Assembly: GCA_027593305.1 (NCBI GenBank)
Contig: JAQCJA010000064.1
Span: 1 to 14,331, forward strand
DNA length: 14,331 bases
DNA from: a bacterium
Lineage (GTDB): Bacteria > Latescibacterota > UBA2968 > UBA8231
Reading direction: 5' to 3'
In this document: positions 1 through 7,085 of the stretch, one piece after another
Layout: every line of letters starts with the position of its first letter
Numbering within the stretch: the first letter of the stretch is position 1
The notes under the pieces: model-generated
Database searches by the model: none
Seen by the model: only the letters and a program-made list of their open reading frames with translations
Told to the model about the DNA's origin: nothing
Program-made: the position numbers and the translations under genes

Positions 1-540
1 CGGCTTGTCGCCAAAAAGCCCTGCCGTCAGCAGGCCCAGTTTCACCGAACCGGGCAGGTCGCTTTCCTCGTATGTGACCCCGACGGGACTTTCGGTGCCG
101 TCGAGGCGCAGCAGCAGTTCGTCCTGCTGTGCGTATGCCGCTCCCGTGCGGGCCAGCAAGCCGAGCAGTTGCGCAACCGCATCCCGCGACGGGGCGGGGA
201 TGCGTACGCGGGACACAAAGGTCTGCTGCGACAGAATCGCCACCGCCGGCAACAGCGCCGGTTCCGGAATGTCCAGATCGATCACGTCCTGCGACTGACG
301 CAGACCGTGCAGTCCGACGCCAGCGACAGTTGCCGTGTCGTTGTCACGGGTGACCTCGACGCCAAGCACCTGCAGCAACTCGAGCGTCGCTGCTGCTGCC
401 GGGGGAACATGGGTAAAACAACTGGTCCCCGCGGAGATGGCTGCCAGCCAGAAAGCCTGCGTCGCCGTACGCAGTTCACCCGGCACACGCACATCTCCCT
501 GCAGGTACGTCGTCTTCGTGATCGTGCGCACGTCGCTCAC
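1..540 (-). CDS. EPSP synthase-like protein lacking the catalytic signature residues (partial, 3' end outside window)
   Basis: The reading frame is open from just after the tyrA stop to the window edge, with 180 residues visible from the GTG at 540. The layout matches the N-terminal half of 5-enolpyruvylshikimate-3-phosphate synthase (AroA): VPG at 19-21, AAISAGTS at 33-40, LLQVLGVEVTRD at 55-66 and the very AroA-like GVGLHGLR at 74-81. The key motifs are altered. The PGxKSxSxR substrate loop reads PGELRTATQ, losing the Lys, Ser and Arg. The GNxGT segment reads DIPEP, and the SSQ segment before the LLLAGL helix reads PGS (163-165). I infer a non-catalytic or re-purposed AroA paralogue. GTG at 540 puts the loop at the usual distance from the N-terminus. 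In-frame GTGs at 597, 582, 576 and 531 are alternatives, and 597 has AAGG upstream. No good ribosome site precedes 540. It follows tyrA in a classical aromatic-pathway order. Confidence 0.72.
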   Translation of the reverse strand, partial: MSDVRTITKTTYLQGDVRVPGELRTATQAFWLAAISAGTSCFTHVPPAAAATLELLQVLGVEVTRDNDTATVAGVGLHGLRQSQDVIDLDIPEPALLPAVAILSQQTFVSRVRIPAPSRDAVAQLLGLLARTGAAYAQQDELLLRLDGTESPVGVTYEESDLPGSVKLGLLTAGLFGDKP

Positions 541-608
541 TGGCCCGTCACTGGCAGGTACGTCACTGGCAGACACCCTCACTGGCAGACACCTCACTCA
601 CAGGCGCC
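533..608. repeat. Imperfect 15-16 bp tandem repeat at the tyrA/aroA-like junction
   Basis: On the plus strand, units built on tcactggcag recur at 546-560, 561-576 and 577-592. The second and third are nearly identical 16-mers and the first is a 15-mer. Degenerate flanking units lie at 533-545 and 593-608. On the coding strand the core is CTGCCAGTGA. The array covers the tyrA stop codon and the region before the likely aroA-like start, so each unit adds a GTG near the junction. Confidence 0.75.
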
Positions 609-1701
609 TTGCCTCATACCGCAGACGCTGCAGCACCGCCAGGGCGCGGCGGGCCACCTGGTCATCATCAAATCCCAGCCGCAGCGTTCCTCCCAGACCT
701 TCGCGCACCTTCACAACCTCGATATCGTTGATGTTGACACCCTCTGCGGCCATGGCCGTGGCAATCTCGGCAATCACACCTGGCTTGTCTTCACACACGA
801 CAAGCACTTCGGACAGACGGTGAATGAAACCTTTCGTATCGCGCGGGATGCCGTTGCGCACCTGATTGGCGAAAGCGAAACTCGTCGCCAGGTCATCGGC
901 TCCGACGCTGTCGGCCAGGCGCGACAGGGCCTGCTGATACTTGTCGACCATCGCCCGGATGCGGTCCGGATTGGTACCACAGATGTCCCGCCAGACCGGG
1001 GCAAAGGGACTGGAAGCGATGCGCGTCATATCACGAAAACCACCCGCTGCCAACGTCAGGAAAGCCTTCTCATCACTGGCCTCGTCGAGGTGACCCACCA
1101 TCTCCACCAGACAGGTCGCCAGCAACTGCGGCAGGTGACTGATCGCAGCCACGACCGTGTCATGTGTATCGGCCGTCAACTCCAGGACGCGCGCCCCGAG
1201 AGAGCGAATCAGCTCCCGCAGGCCATGATGCAGCGACTGCGGCACACCGCTGTCGGGGACGAGGATGTAGATCGCATTCTGGAACAGGAACGGATCGGCG
1301 GCCGTCACGCCCGACTTCTCTGAGCCCGCCATGGGATGACCACCCATGAAGAACGCGTCCGTGCGGCCGATGCTTCTGGCGGCATCGCCGATTCGCCGTT
1401 TTGTGCTGCCCACATCCGTGACGAGGGCGCCAGGCGCGACGCCCCTCATGATCGCCGGCAGCGTGTCGATGATATGCTGGATCGGCGAACAGATGAAGAC
1501 CAGATCCGCCTGGCCGACACCGTCGGCCAGGTGCTGGTAGTCGACGCCCCGATCCACAGCGCCGATGGCGACAGCTTGGGTGATCGTTTCGTCCCGGCTG
1601 ACGCCGACGATCTCGCCGGCAAAACCGATGCGCCGCAAAGCCAGACCCAGCGAACCGCCGATCAGTCCGACGCCAATGATGCTGATACGCTCGAAGGCCA
1701 C
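598..1701 (-). CDS. tyrA: Prephenate (or arogenate) dehydrogenase with C-terminal ACT domain
   Basis: This enzyme oxidatively decarboxylates prephenate (or arogenate) on the tyrosine branch, in the cytosol. It has 367 residues. An N-terminal nucleotide-binding fold has GVGLIGGS at 10-17. HPMAGSE is at 122-128 and SHLPQ at 188-192 (conserved His189). The helical dimerisation part contains AGGFRDMTRIASSPF at 219-233. A C-terminal ACT domain starts near residue 298 with CEDKPGVIAEIA and ends near 345; such domains usually bind an amino acid for feedback control. The frame is open further upstream into aroQ. GTG at 1701 is chosen because it is preceded by AGGA at good spacing, lies 7 bases after the aroQ stop and starts directly before the Rossmann strand. 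NAD versus NADP and prephenate versus arogenate cannot be decided from the sequence. Confidence 0.95.
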   Translation of the reverse strand: MAFERISIIGVGLIGGSLGLALRRIGFAGEIVGVSRDETITQAVAIGAVDRGVDYQHLADGVGQADLVFICSPIQHIIDTLPAIMRGVAPGALVTDVGSTKRRIGDAARSIGRTDAFFMGGHPMAGSEKSGVTAADPFLFQNAIYILVPDSGVPQSLHHGLRELIRSLGARVLELTADTHDTVVAAISHLPQLLATCLVEMVGHLDEASDEKAFLTLAAGGFRDMTRIASSPFAPVWRDICGTNPDRIRAMVDKYQQALSRLADSVGADDLATSFAFANQVRNGIPRDTKGFIHRLSEVLVVCEDKPGVIAEIATAMAAEGVNINDIEVVKVREGLGGTLRLGFDDDQVARRALAVLQRLRYEARRL

Positions 1702-1708
1702 GTTCGTC

Positions 1709-1987
1709 CTACGACGTCTCGCCTTCGAGGATGCGCGCCTCGGCAATGATCCGGGTGAACAGTTCGTTGATCGCAGCATCACTCATGGGACCGTTGTTGT
1801 AGCGTTGCAGGCGTTCAATCAGTTCCCGTTCGCGCGCCGCGTCGCGCACCTGCTGGCCACTGGCACGTTTGATCCGGCCGATTTCGATGGCAAATTCGAG
1901 CCGCCGATTGACCAGGTCCACCAGAATCTGATCCACTGTGTCGATCTTTGCCCGCCAGTCACTGATATCCATTGATTCCTGTGTCAT
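1709..1987 (-). CDS. aroQ: Chorismate mutase, AroQ class, monofunctional
   Basis: This enzyme converts chorismate to prephenate, the substrate of the TyrA encoded next. The 92-residue all-helical protein has the AroQ signature: WRAKIDTVDQILVDLVNRR at 11-29 with the catalytic Arg12, Lys40 in helix 1, and RDAARERE at 48-55. The position equivalent to the active-site Gln near the C-terminus appears to be Glu88, a known variant in the family. ATG 1987 lies one base after the trpS stop, with GAGG just upstream. An internal ATG at 1972, preceded by AGGA, is an equally credible start. It is free-standing, not fused to a dehydratase or dehydrogenase, and probably translationally coupled to trpS and tyrA. 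Confidence 0.93.
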   Translation of the reverse strand: MTQESMDISDWRAKIDTVDQILVDLVNRRLEFAIEIGRIKRASGQQVRDAARERELIERLQRYNNGPMSDAAINELFTRIIAEARILEGETS

Positions 1988-1988
1988 C

Positions 1989-2444
1989 CTACCTCAATCC
2001 CATGGCTTGCCGTACGCGCGACATGGTCTGCGCCGCCACCGCCTGCGCCCGAGCGGCACCGTCGGCGAGGATCTGATCGAGAGTCTGCGGGTCCTCGGTG
2101 AGTTCGATGTAGCGTTGCTGGATCGGTGCCAGGGCCGCCACGACAAGCTCACCCAGTTCCTTTTTCAAATCACCATACCCCCGGCCAGCGAAACGCGCCT
2201 CGAGTTCTGTTTTTGTGAGACCGGACAGGGTCTGATGGATCGTCAGCAGATTGGTCACCCCCGGTCTGTTGTCGTCGAAGACAATCTGTCCGTCGGAATC
2301 GGTGACGGCGCGGGCGAACTTCTTCTGAATCACTTTGGGCTTGTCCAGCAGATCGATCGTGCGGTTCGTCCCTTCGTCAGATTTCGACATCTTTTTCGTC
2401 GGATCGTCGAGCCCCATGACCCGGGCCCCGACCTCTCGAATCAC
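1989..2444 (-). CDS. trpS: Tryptophanyl-tRNA synthetase, C-terminal portion (KMSKS half) after an in-frame stop
   Basis: This is the second half of a class I tryptophanyl-tRNA synthetase, in the same frame as the upstream half and separated from it by one UAA codon at 2460-2462. The first residues, REVGARVMGLDDPTKKMSKS, contain the ATP-binding KMSKS loop. The rest matches the C-terminal helical, anticodon-binding part, ending in a normal TAG. The family-like sequence begins before the GTG at 2444 (codons for RFHEP precede it). The 2444 start is only the first available one and has no clear ribosome site. Together with the upstream half the gene would be 330 codons, the usual bacterial TrpRS length. 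It may be a pseudogene remnant, part of a read-through product, a separately initiated half, or the result of a sequence error. Confidence 0.8.
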   Translation of the reverse strand: MIREVGARVMGLDDPTKKMSKSDEGTNRTIDLLDKPKVIQKKFARAVTDSDGQIVFDDNRPGVTNLLTIHQTLSGLTKTELEARFAGRGYGDLKKELGELVVAALAPIQQRYIELTEDPQTLDQILADGAARAQAVAAQTMSRVRQAMGLR

Positions 2445-2459
2445 CGGTTCGTGAAACCG

Positions 2460-2981
2460 TTAAGCCACGCCGTACAGGTGATTGAAGCGCGCCGCAAGGT
2501 CGCGGGCCAGTTCGACGTGTTGCTTCTGATCTTCGCCGACAGGCACCACAAGCGTGTCGTAGAGCAGGATGTCAGCCGCCATCAGGGCCGGGTAGGTGAA
2601 CAGCCCGGCACTGACCCGCTCGCGCTGGCCACCGACAGACTTGTCCTTGAACTGCGTCATGCGTTCGAGCCAACCCATTGGCGTCGTGCAGGTCAGCAAC
2701 CACGCAAGTTCCGTGTGCTCCGCTACGTGGGACTGAACGAACAGACAGGATCGGGCCGGGTCGATGCCACAGGCCACCAGCAGAGCCGCCAGCTGGCGCA
2801 GGTTGGTCCGCAGGTTCGCGGGGTCGTAGGCCACGGTAATGGCATGTTGATCGACGACACAGAAAAAGTTGTCGTAGCGGCCCTGATCATTGACCCAATT
2901 GCGAATCGCGCCCAGATAGTTGCCCAGGTGCGGATCCCCGGACGGCTTGATCCCGGAAAATACGCGCGGCTTGGCCGTCAT
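2460..2981 (-). CDS. trpS: Tryptophanyl-tRNA synthetase, N-terminal portion (HIGH half), ending at a premature UAA
   Basis: These 173 codons form the Rossmann half of TrpRS, which activates Trp and charges tRNA-Trp. PSGDPHLGNY at 13-22 is the HIGH-motif region. VDQHAIT at 43-49 and PVGEDQKQHVELARDLAARF at 147-166 are typical of bacterial TrpRS. The start ATG overlaps the trpC stop (ATGA) and has a strong AGGAGG site 4 bases upstream. The frame stops at UAA 2460-2462 after NHLYGVA, where intact enzymes continue with about six residues and then a Pro-rich strand before the KMSKS loop. That continuation is present in the same frame downstream, so this is a nonsense codon and not a frameshift. 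On its own this half lacks the KMSKS loop and should be inactive. Confidence 0.85.
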   Translation of the reverse strand: MTAKPRVFSGIKPSGDPHLGNYLGAIRNWVNDQGRYDNFFCVVDQHAITVAYDPANLRTNLRQLAALLVACGIDPARSCLFVQSHVAEHTELAWLLTCTTPMGWLERMTQFKDKSVGGQRERVSAGLFTYPALMAADILLYDTLVVPVGEDQKQHVELARDLAARFNHLYGVA

Positions 2982-3769
2982 CGCGCCTCCTGGCCGTGCA
3001 GCAGCAGCCGCACGGCGGCCCCTACGTCGGCCTGGCGCATGAGGGACTCCCCCACGAGGATGGCGTCCACGCCGGCTTCATCCAGTTGCCGCACATGATC
3101 GTGGCTGTCGATGCCGCTCTCGCTCACAATGGTGATACCCGGCGGCACGTACGGCCGCAGATGGAAGGTTGTATCCAGATCGGTGGCAAAGGTCTGCAGG
3201 TCCCGATTGTTGATGCCCACCAGATCCGCACCAGACTCCAGAGCCCGCTCGAGCTCGTCGACTGTATGCGACTCGACAAGAACGGCCAGACCCAGGTCGC
3301 GGCCGATCCCCTGGAAATCCTCCAGTTGTCCACCATCCATCAGTGCCACGATCAGCAGGATCGCGTCGGCGCCGATGAGCCGGGCCTCATGGATCTGGTA
3401 GGGATCAATGGTGAAGTCCTTGCGCAACACCGGGATACCACCAGCGCTGCGGGCCACCCGCAGAAACTCGTCGCAGCCCTGAAAGTACGCCTCGTCGGTG
3501 AGCACGGAAAGCGCGCGGGCCCCGTTGCTGGCATAGGCCTCGGCGATCGCCTCCGGGTCGAAGTCCACACGGATCACCCCCTTGGATGGCGACGCCTTCT
3601 TGACTTCGGCAATCAGCGACAGACCGTCCGCGCGCAGGGCGCCGGCGAAGTCGCGCGGCGCCGGCGTATCCTGCGCGCGGGCGCAGACATCGGCCAGGGA
3701 TTGCCCGGCTCGGCGCCGGGCGACAAAGTCCCTCTTGTACGCGGCGATCTGCTGGAGAATGGTCGCCAT
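2978..3769 (-). CDS. trpC: Indole-3-glycerol phosphate synthase
   Basis: This enzyme closes the indole ring from carboxyphenylamino-deoxyribulose phosphate in Trp synthesis. It has 263 residues and is a monofunctional TIM barrel with no TrpF fusion. Signatures are IAEVKKASPSKG at 53-64, VLRKDF at 114-119 (catalytic Lys117), VGINNRDL at 184-191, SESGI at 216-220 and VGESLM at 239-244. The frame is open upstream into trpD, but ATG 3769 starts exactly where the family does and lies 5 bases after the trpD stop. The end overlaps trpS by 4 bases. trpF, normally next in the pathway, does not follow here. Confidence 0.96.
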   Translation of the reverse strand: MATILQQIAAYKRDFVARRRAGQSLADVCARAQDTPAPRDFAGALRADGLSLIAEVKKASPSKGVIRVDFDPEAIAEAYASNGARALSVLTDEAYFQGCDEFLRVARSAGGIPVLRKDFTIDPYQIHEARLIGADAILLIVALMDGGQLEDFQGIGRDLGLAVLVESHTVDELERALESGADLVGINNRDLQTFATDLDTTFHLRPYVPPGITIVSESGIDSHDHVRQLDEAGVDAILVGESLMRQADVGAAVRLLLHGQEAR

Positions 3770-3774
3770 ACCGC

Positions 3775-4785
3775 CTAGCCGTTGCTGACCTTGATGAGGC
3801 GGGCCAATGCCTGTTTGGCCTTGCCCGACAGGAGGGACTGCCGCGCCATGTCCACGCCCTCGGTCAGATTCGCCGCCAGGCCCCCGGCGGTGATGGCCGC
3901 CGCCGCATTCATCAAGACCACATCCGTGCACGGGCCGCTGCCGCCATCAAGAACCGCCCGCAGAATCGTGGCGTTCACCTGAGCCTCACCGCCCCGCAGG
4001 GCCGCCGCCGGCGCTGGGGCCACGCCGAAGTCACCGGGCTCGACCTCGTAGGTGCGGACGTGGCCATCGGCCAGCTCGCTGACCCTGGAGGGTCCGGTGA
4101 TGGTGATCTCGTCGAGGCCGTCACTGCCGTGGACCACAAAGGCTCTCTCCGAGCCCAGTGCAGCCAGCACGGCGGCCATTTTCTCCGTCAGCTCGGGGGC
4201 GAACACACCGATGAGCTGGCGTCGGGCCCCGGCCGGATTGGTCAGCGGTCCCAGCACGTTGAAGACGGTGCGGGTGCCCAGTTCCTTGCGTGGACCGATG
4301 GCATGTCTCATGGCACCGTGCAGAGCGGGGGCGAAGAGAAAACCGATGCCCGCCTCATCGAGGCACCTGCTGACGGTTGCCGCCGTGGCTTCGACATTGA
4401 CACCGAGTTCGGCCAGAACGTCCGCCGAACCACACTTGCTCGACATGGCCCGGTTGCCATGTTTGGCCACGATACAGCCGGCACCGGCGGCGACAAAAGC
4501 GACGGTCGTCGAAATATTGAAGGTACCGGAGCCATCCCCACCGGTGCCGCACGTGTCGATCAGCCTGTCGCCACCACCGGTGATTGCTGTGGCCTTGTCA
4601 CGCATGACCTCAGCGAACCCGGCGATCTCATCAACGGTCTCACCCTTGGCCCGCAGCGCCATCAGGAAGCCGCCGATCTGCGCGTCCGTCGCGCCGCCGG
4701 TCATGATCTGCAGCATGACTCCGTGCGCTGTCTTGCGGTCGAGATCGTCGCCGCCGATCAGTGCAGCAATCGCCTGCTGAATCAT
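3775..4785 (-). CDS. trpD: Anthranilate phosphoribosyltransferase
   Basis: This enzyme transfers phosphoribose from PRPP to anthranilate, the second Trp-specific step. It has 336 residues, the family's normal length. The PRPP/Mg site is visible as DTCGTGGDGSGTFNIST at 77-93, then KHGNRAMSSKCGSAD at 108-122 and DGLDE at 222-226. The frame continues far upstream within trpG. ATG 4785 is chosen because it forms an ATGA overlap with the trpG stop, has GGAGGTG 5 bases upstream, and begins where homologues begin. It is not fused to TrpG. Confidence 0.96.
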   Translation of the reverse strand: MIQQAIAALIGGDDLDRKTAHGVMLQIMTGGATDAQIGGFLMALRAKGETVDEIAGFAEVMRDKATAITGGGDRLIDTCGTGGDGSGTFNISTTVAFVAAGAGCIVAKHGNRAMSSKCGSADVLAELGVNVEATAATVSRCLDEAGIGFLFAPALHGAMRHAIGPRKELGTRTVFNVLGPLTNPAGARRQLIGVFAPELTEKMAAVLAALGSERAFVVHGSDGLDEITITGPSRVSELADGHVRTYEVEPGDFGVAPAPAAALRGGEAQVNATILRAVLDGGSGPCTDVVLMNAAAAITAGGLAANLTEGVDMARQSLLSGKAKQALARLIKVSNG

Positions 4786-5375
4786 GGTAGCACCTCCGTC
4801 GATGGCAGGTATGGGACACCCAGGAAGTTGGCAAGCAGGCGCTGGCCTTGCCGCGTCAGGATGGATTCGGGATGGAACTGCACGCCTTCGACTGCCAGAT
4901 CCCGGTGCCGCAGGCCCATGACGAGGCCGTCCTCCGTTTCGGCGACAATACGCAGGCACTCAGGGACAGAGTCACGCTCGACGATCAGCGAGTGATAGCG
5001 CGTTGCCGTGAATGGATTGGGCAGACCCGCATAGATCCCCTCGCCGTCATGATGAATTTCGGAGGTCTTGCCATGCATGATATAGGGCGCACGGGACACG
5101 GTGCCGCCGTACACCTGACCGATGGACTGGTGCCCCAGGCAGACGCCGAAGATCGGCACTTTGCCGGCGAACTGTTCCACGACTGCCATGGAGATGCCCG
5201 CTTCGTTCGGCGTGCAGGGCCCGGGGGAGATGACGATTTTCTCCGGTGCCAGACGGGCGATCTGCGCACAGGTGATCTTGTCGTTGCGGTGCACGACGAC
5301 GTCGGCCCCCAGTTGGCCCATATACTGCACGAGGTTGTAGGTAAAGCTGTCGTAGTTATCGAGGATGAGTATCAC
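4782..5375 (-). CDS. trpG: Anthranilate synthase component II, glutamine amidotransferase
   Basis: This subunit hydrolyses glutamine to supply ammonia to TrpE. It has 197 residues and is a class I amidotransferase. ILDNYDSFTYN is at 4-14, the oxyanion strand PGPCTPNEAG at 51-60, the nucleophile Cys79 in GVCLGHQ, and the His168/Glu170 pair in QFHPE; HGKTS at 101-105 is typical of TrpG/PabA. The start is a GTG in a GTGA overlap with the trpE stop. It has a strong GGAGG site 7 bases upstream, which supports this start. Adjacent trpE and an attenuator favour TrpG over PabA, though such subunits can serve both complexes. Confidence 0.96.
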   Translation of the reverse strand: MILILDNYDSFTYNLVQYMGQLGADVVVHRNDKITCAQIARLAPEKIVISPGPCTPNEAGISMAVVEQFAGKVPIFGVCLGHQSIGQVYGGTVSRAPYIMHGKTSEIHHDGEGIYAGLPNPFTATRYHSLIVERDSVPECLRIVAETEDGLVMGLRHRDLAVEGVQFHPESILTRQGQRLLANFLGVPYLPSTEVLP

Positions 5376-6967
5376 TGCGGCGCCTCCAGGGAACTCGGGT
5401 CCATGCCTTCCAGCAGGCCGTTGATGGCCTGCTGCGAGGGCACGACGCTGCCACGGCTGGCCATTTCTGCGGCTCGCAGCAGAGCCATGGCCTTATTCAC
5501 CGTCTCCTGAAACTCGGCATCCGGGTCGGAGTCAGCGACAATGCCGCCACCAGCCTGGATGTAGGCGACACCCTCCTTGACCAGCATCGTACGGATGGCA
5601 ATACATGTGTCCAGATTGCCCGAGAAGTCCAGGTAACCGATGGCGCCGCCATAGATTCCCCGCCGTGTCGGCTCGAGTTCGTCAATGACCTCCATGGCCC
5701 GAACTTTGGGCGCTCCTGACAACGTGCCGGCCGGGTAACAGGCGAACAGGGCATCGATGGCATCCATGTCATCACGCAAATGCCCGCGCACGTTGGACAC
5801 GATGTGCATCACGTGTGAGTAACGCTCCACCGCCATCATTTCGGTTACGTGCACGGTGTCGTACTCGGATACCCGGCCCACATCGTTGCGTCCCAGGTCC
5901 ACCAGCATCACATGCTCAGCACAGTCCTTGGCATCGGCCAGCAACTCGTCAGCAAGGCGTTCATCCTCCTCCGGTGTGGTGCCACGAGCGCGGGTCCCGG
6001 CGATGGGGCGCACCTCGAGTGTGCCATCCTGCACGCGCACCAGGATCTCAGGGGAAGCGCCAAGAATCTGCAGCTTGCCCTGCGTGATATGGAACATGTA
6101 GGGTGACGGATTGACAGTGCGCAGCACACGGTAGATGTCGAAGGGATCGCCGGCGATATCGAACTGAAATCTCTGCGAAAACACGACCTGAAAGATATCA
6201 CCGGCGCGGATGTACTCGAGGCAGCGACGGACAGCTTCGGTGTAATCGGCGCGGGAGATGTTGGAGCGCACTTTGCCCATGCCCCTGGCGGCACCAAGCC
6301 CCGGGAGGGCTGCGGACGCGGCCAGCAGGGTGGCGACCTCGTTGATACGCCCGGCAGCATCGGCGTAGGCCTCGGCGGCGGACAGGCCCTGCCCCAGACG
6401 CGCATTGGCGATGATGAGAATCGTGTGTCGCAGATTGTCGAAGGCGACAACCGTCTCATACAGCGCGAAGACCATGTCATCGAGGCCCAGATCGTCGGCC
6501 GCCGTCTCGGGGATGTCCTCCGCAAGTCGAACCCCGTCATACGCCAGATAGCCCACAGCGCCACCGGTGAAGGGAGGCAGGCCCGGTTGTGGTGGTGCCG
6601 TGTACGGCGCCATCATGTCGCGCAGAGCCTGCCGTGGGTCGGCCTCGAAGGACTCTGTCGCGCCGCCGATGCGGTCTTCCATCGTCACCTGCTGCCCGCG
6701 CGAGCGGAAGATTCGTGACGGACGAATCCCCAGAAACGAGTACCGTGCCGCGCGCTCGCCGCCTTCCACGCTCTCAAACAGGAAGCTGTAATCGCTCTGC
6801 CCACGAAGCTTCATGTACGCCGACACGGGGGTATCCGTATCGGCGAGAATCTCGCGATAGATGGGGACGGTCTGTCCCCCCTGCCCAAGGGCAGCAAACT
6901 CTGCAGCGCTGGGCCGCAACTCTGGCGATGAATCGTTCACTGTCGCTTTCACTTTGTCTCGCTCCAT
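5372..6967 (-). CDS. trpE: Anthranilate synthase component I
   Basis: This enzyme makes anthranilate from chorismate, using ammonia from TrpG. It has 531 residues. The N-terminal regulatory domain has SFLFESVEGGERAARYSFLG at 61-80, and NPSPYMF at 286-292 lies nearby; these correspond to the Trp feedback site. The chorismate-binding domain shows PIAGTRARG at 321-329, DLGRNDVGRV at 357-366, GTLSGAPKVRAMEVIDE at 414-430 and QAGGGIVADSDPDAEFQET at 471-489. All usual catalytic blocks are present. ATG 6967 has no obvious ribosome site. GTG 6952, with GGAG 9 bases upstream, is a possible alternative. It is the first structural gene after the trpL attenuator. Confidence 0.97.
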   Translation of the reverse strand: MERDKVKATVNDSSPELRPSAAEFAALGQGGQTVPIYREILADTDTPVSAYMKLRGQSDYSFLFESVEGGERAARYSFLGIRPSRIFRSRGQQVTMEDRIGGATESFEADPRQALRDMMAPYTAPPQPGLPPFTGGAVGYLAYDGVRLAEDIPETAADDLGLDDMVFALYETVVAFDNLRHTILIIANARLGQGLSAAEAYADAAGRINEVATLLAASAALPGLGAARGMGKVRSNISRADYTEAVRRCLEYIRAGDIFQVVFSQRFQFDIAGDPFDIYRVLRTVNPSPYMFHITQGKLQILGASPEILVRVQDGTLEVRPIAGTRARGTTPEEDERLADELLADAKDCAEHVMLVDLGRNDVGRVSEYDTVHVTEMMAVERYSHVMHIVSNVRGHLRDDMDAIDALFACYPAGTLSGAPKVRAMEVIDELEPTRRGIYGGAIGYLDFSGNLDTCIAIRTMLVKEGVAYIQAGGGIVADSDPDAEFQETVNKAMALLRAAEMASRGSVVPSQQAINGLLEGMDPSSLEAPQ

Positions 6968-7002
6968 GATGGTGGCGCGAGTTCCCCAGGAAGTCCGTGA
7001 CC

Positions 7003-7046
7003 TGAAAACAACAAAAGCCGCTGACGCTTGGGGCGCCCGCGGCCTT
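7003..7046 (-). terminator. Attenuator terminator of the trp operon
   Basis: On the transcript an 8-bp stem, AAGGCCGC (7046-7039) with GCGGCUUU (7021-7014, one G-U pair), encloses a 17-base loop. It is followed by a U-rich run with the pattern UUUU-G-UU-G-UUUU ending near 7005. It lies between trpL and trpE, 36 bases before the trpE start, as expected for a Trp attenuator terminator. Confidence 0.82.
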
Positions 7047-7061
7047 GAAAAGGACCGTCAG
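7021..7061 (-). promoter_or_regulatory. Probable antiterminator stem of the trp attenuator
   Basis: A perfect 6-bp inverted repeat, CTGACG (7061-7056) with CGTCAG (7026-7021) on the transcript, encloses the 5' arm of the terminator. It also uses the loop and the first base of the 3' arm. The two structures cannot form together, which is the layout of an antiterminator. The assignment is from base pairing only; no folding energy was computed. Confidence 0.6.
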
Positions 7062-7066
7062 TTTGT

Positions 7067-7085
7067 GTAACTACCCGGCAGTTAC
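7067..7085 (-). promoter_or_regulatory. Hairpin at the trpL stop codon (probable pause or protector stem)
   Basis: Perfect inverted repeat GTAACT (7085-7080) / AGTTAC (7072-7067) around a 7-base loop. The 5' arm contains the trpL UAA stop. A ribosome finishing trpL would cover this arm, while one stalled at the Trp codons about 37 bases earlier would not. A competing ACCCG/CGGGT pairing overlaps it. Confidence 0.55.

Noticed and set aside
1..540. Assignment of the aroA-like gene to MurA (UDP-GlcNAc enolpyruvyl transferase)
   Set aside because: The GVGLHGLR segment, the loop spacing and the position after tyrA fit AroA better. No MurA Cys-loop or KNA-type motif was seen in the visible part.
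2460..2462. Stop-codon recoding or a frameshift as the reason for the trpS break
   Set aside because: The halves are in the same frame with normal total length, so there is no net indel. The gap is UAA, whereas the usual bacterial recoding affects UGA, and UGA ends many genes here. Other genes show no internal UAA.
1938..3098. Long plus-strand open frames of more than 380 codons (also 169-1323 and 10367-11557)
   Set aside because: They lie antisense to well-recognised genes, resemble no protein family and cross gene boundaries. GC-rich codon use on the coding strand produces such shadows.
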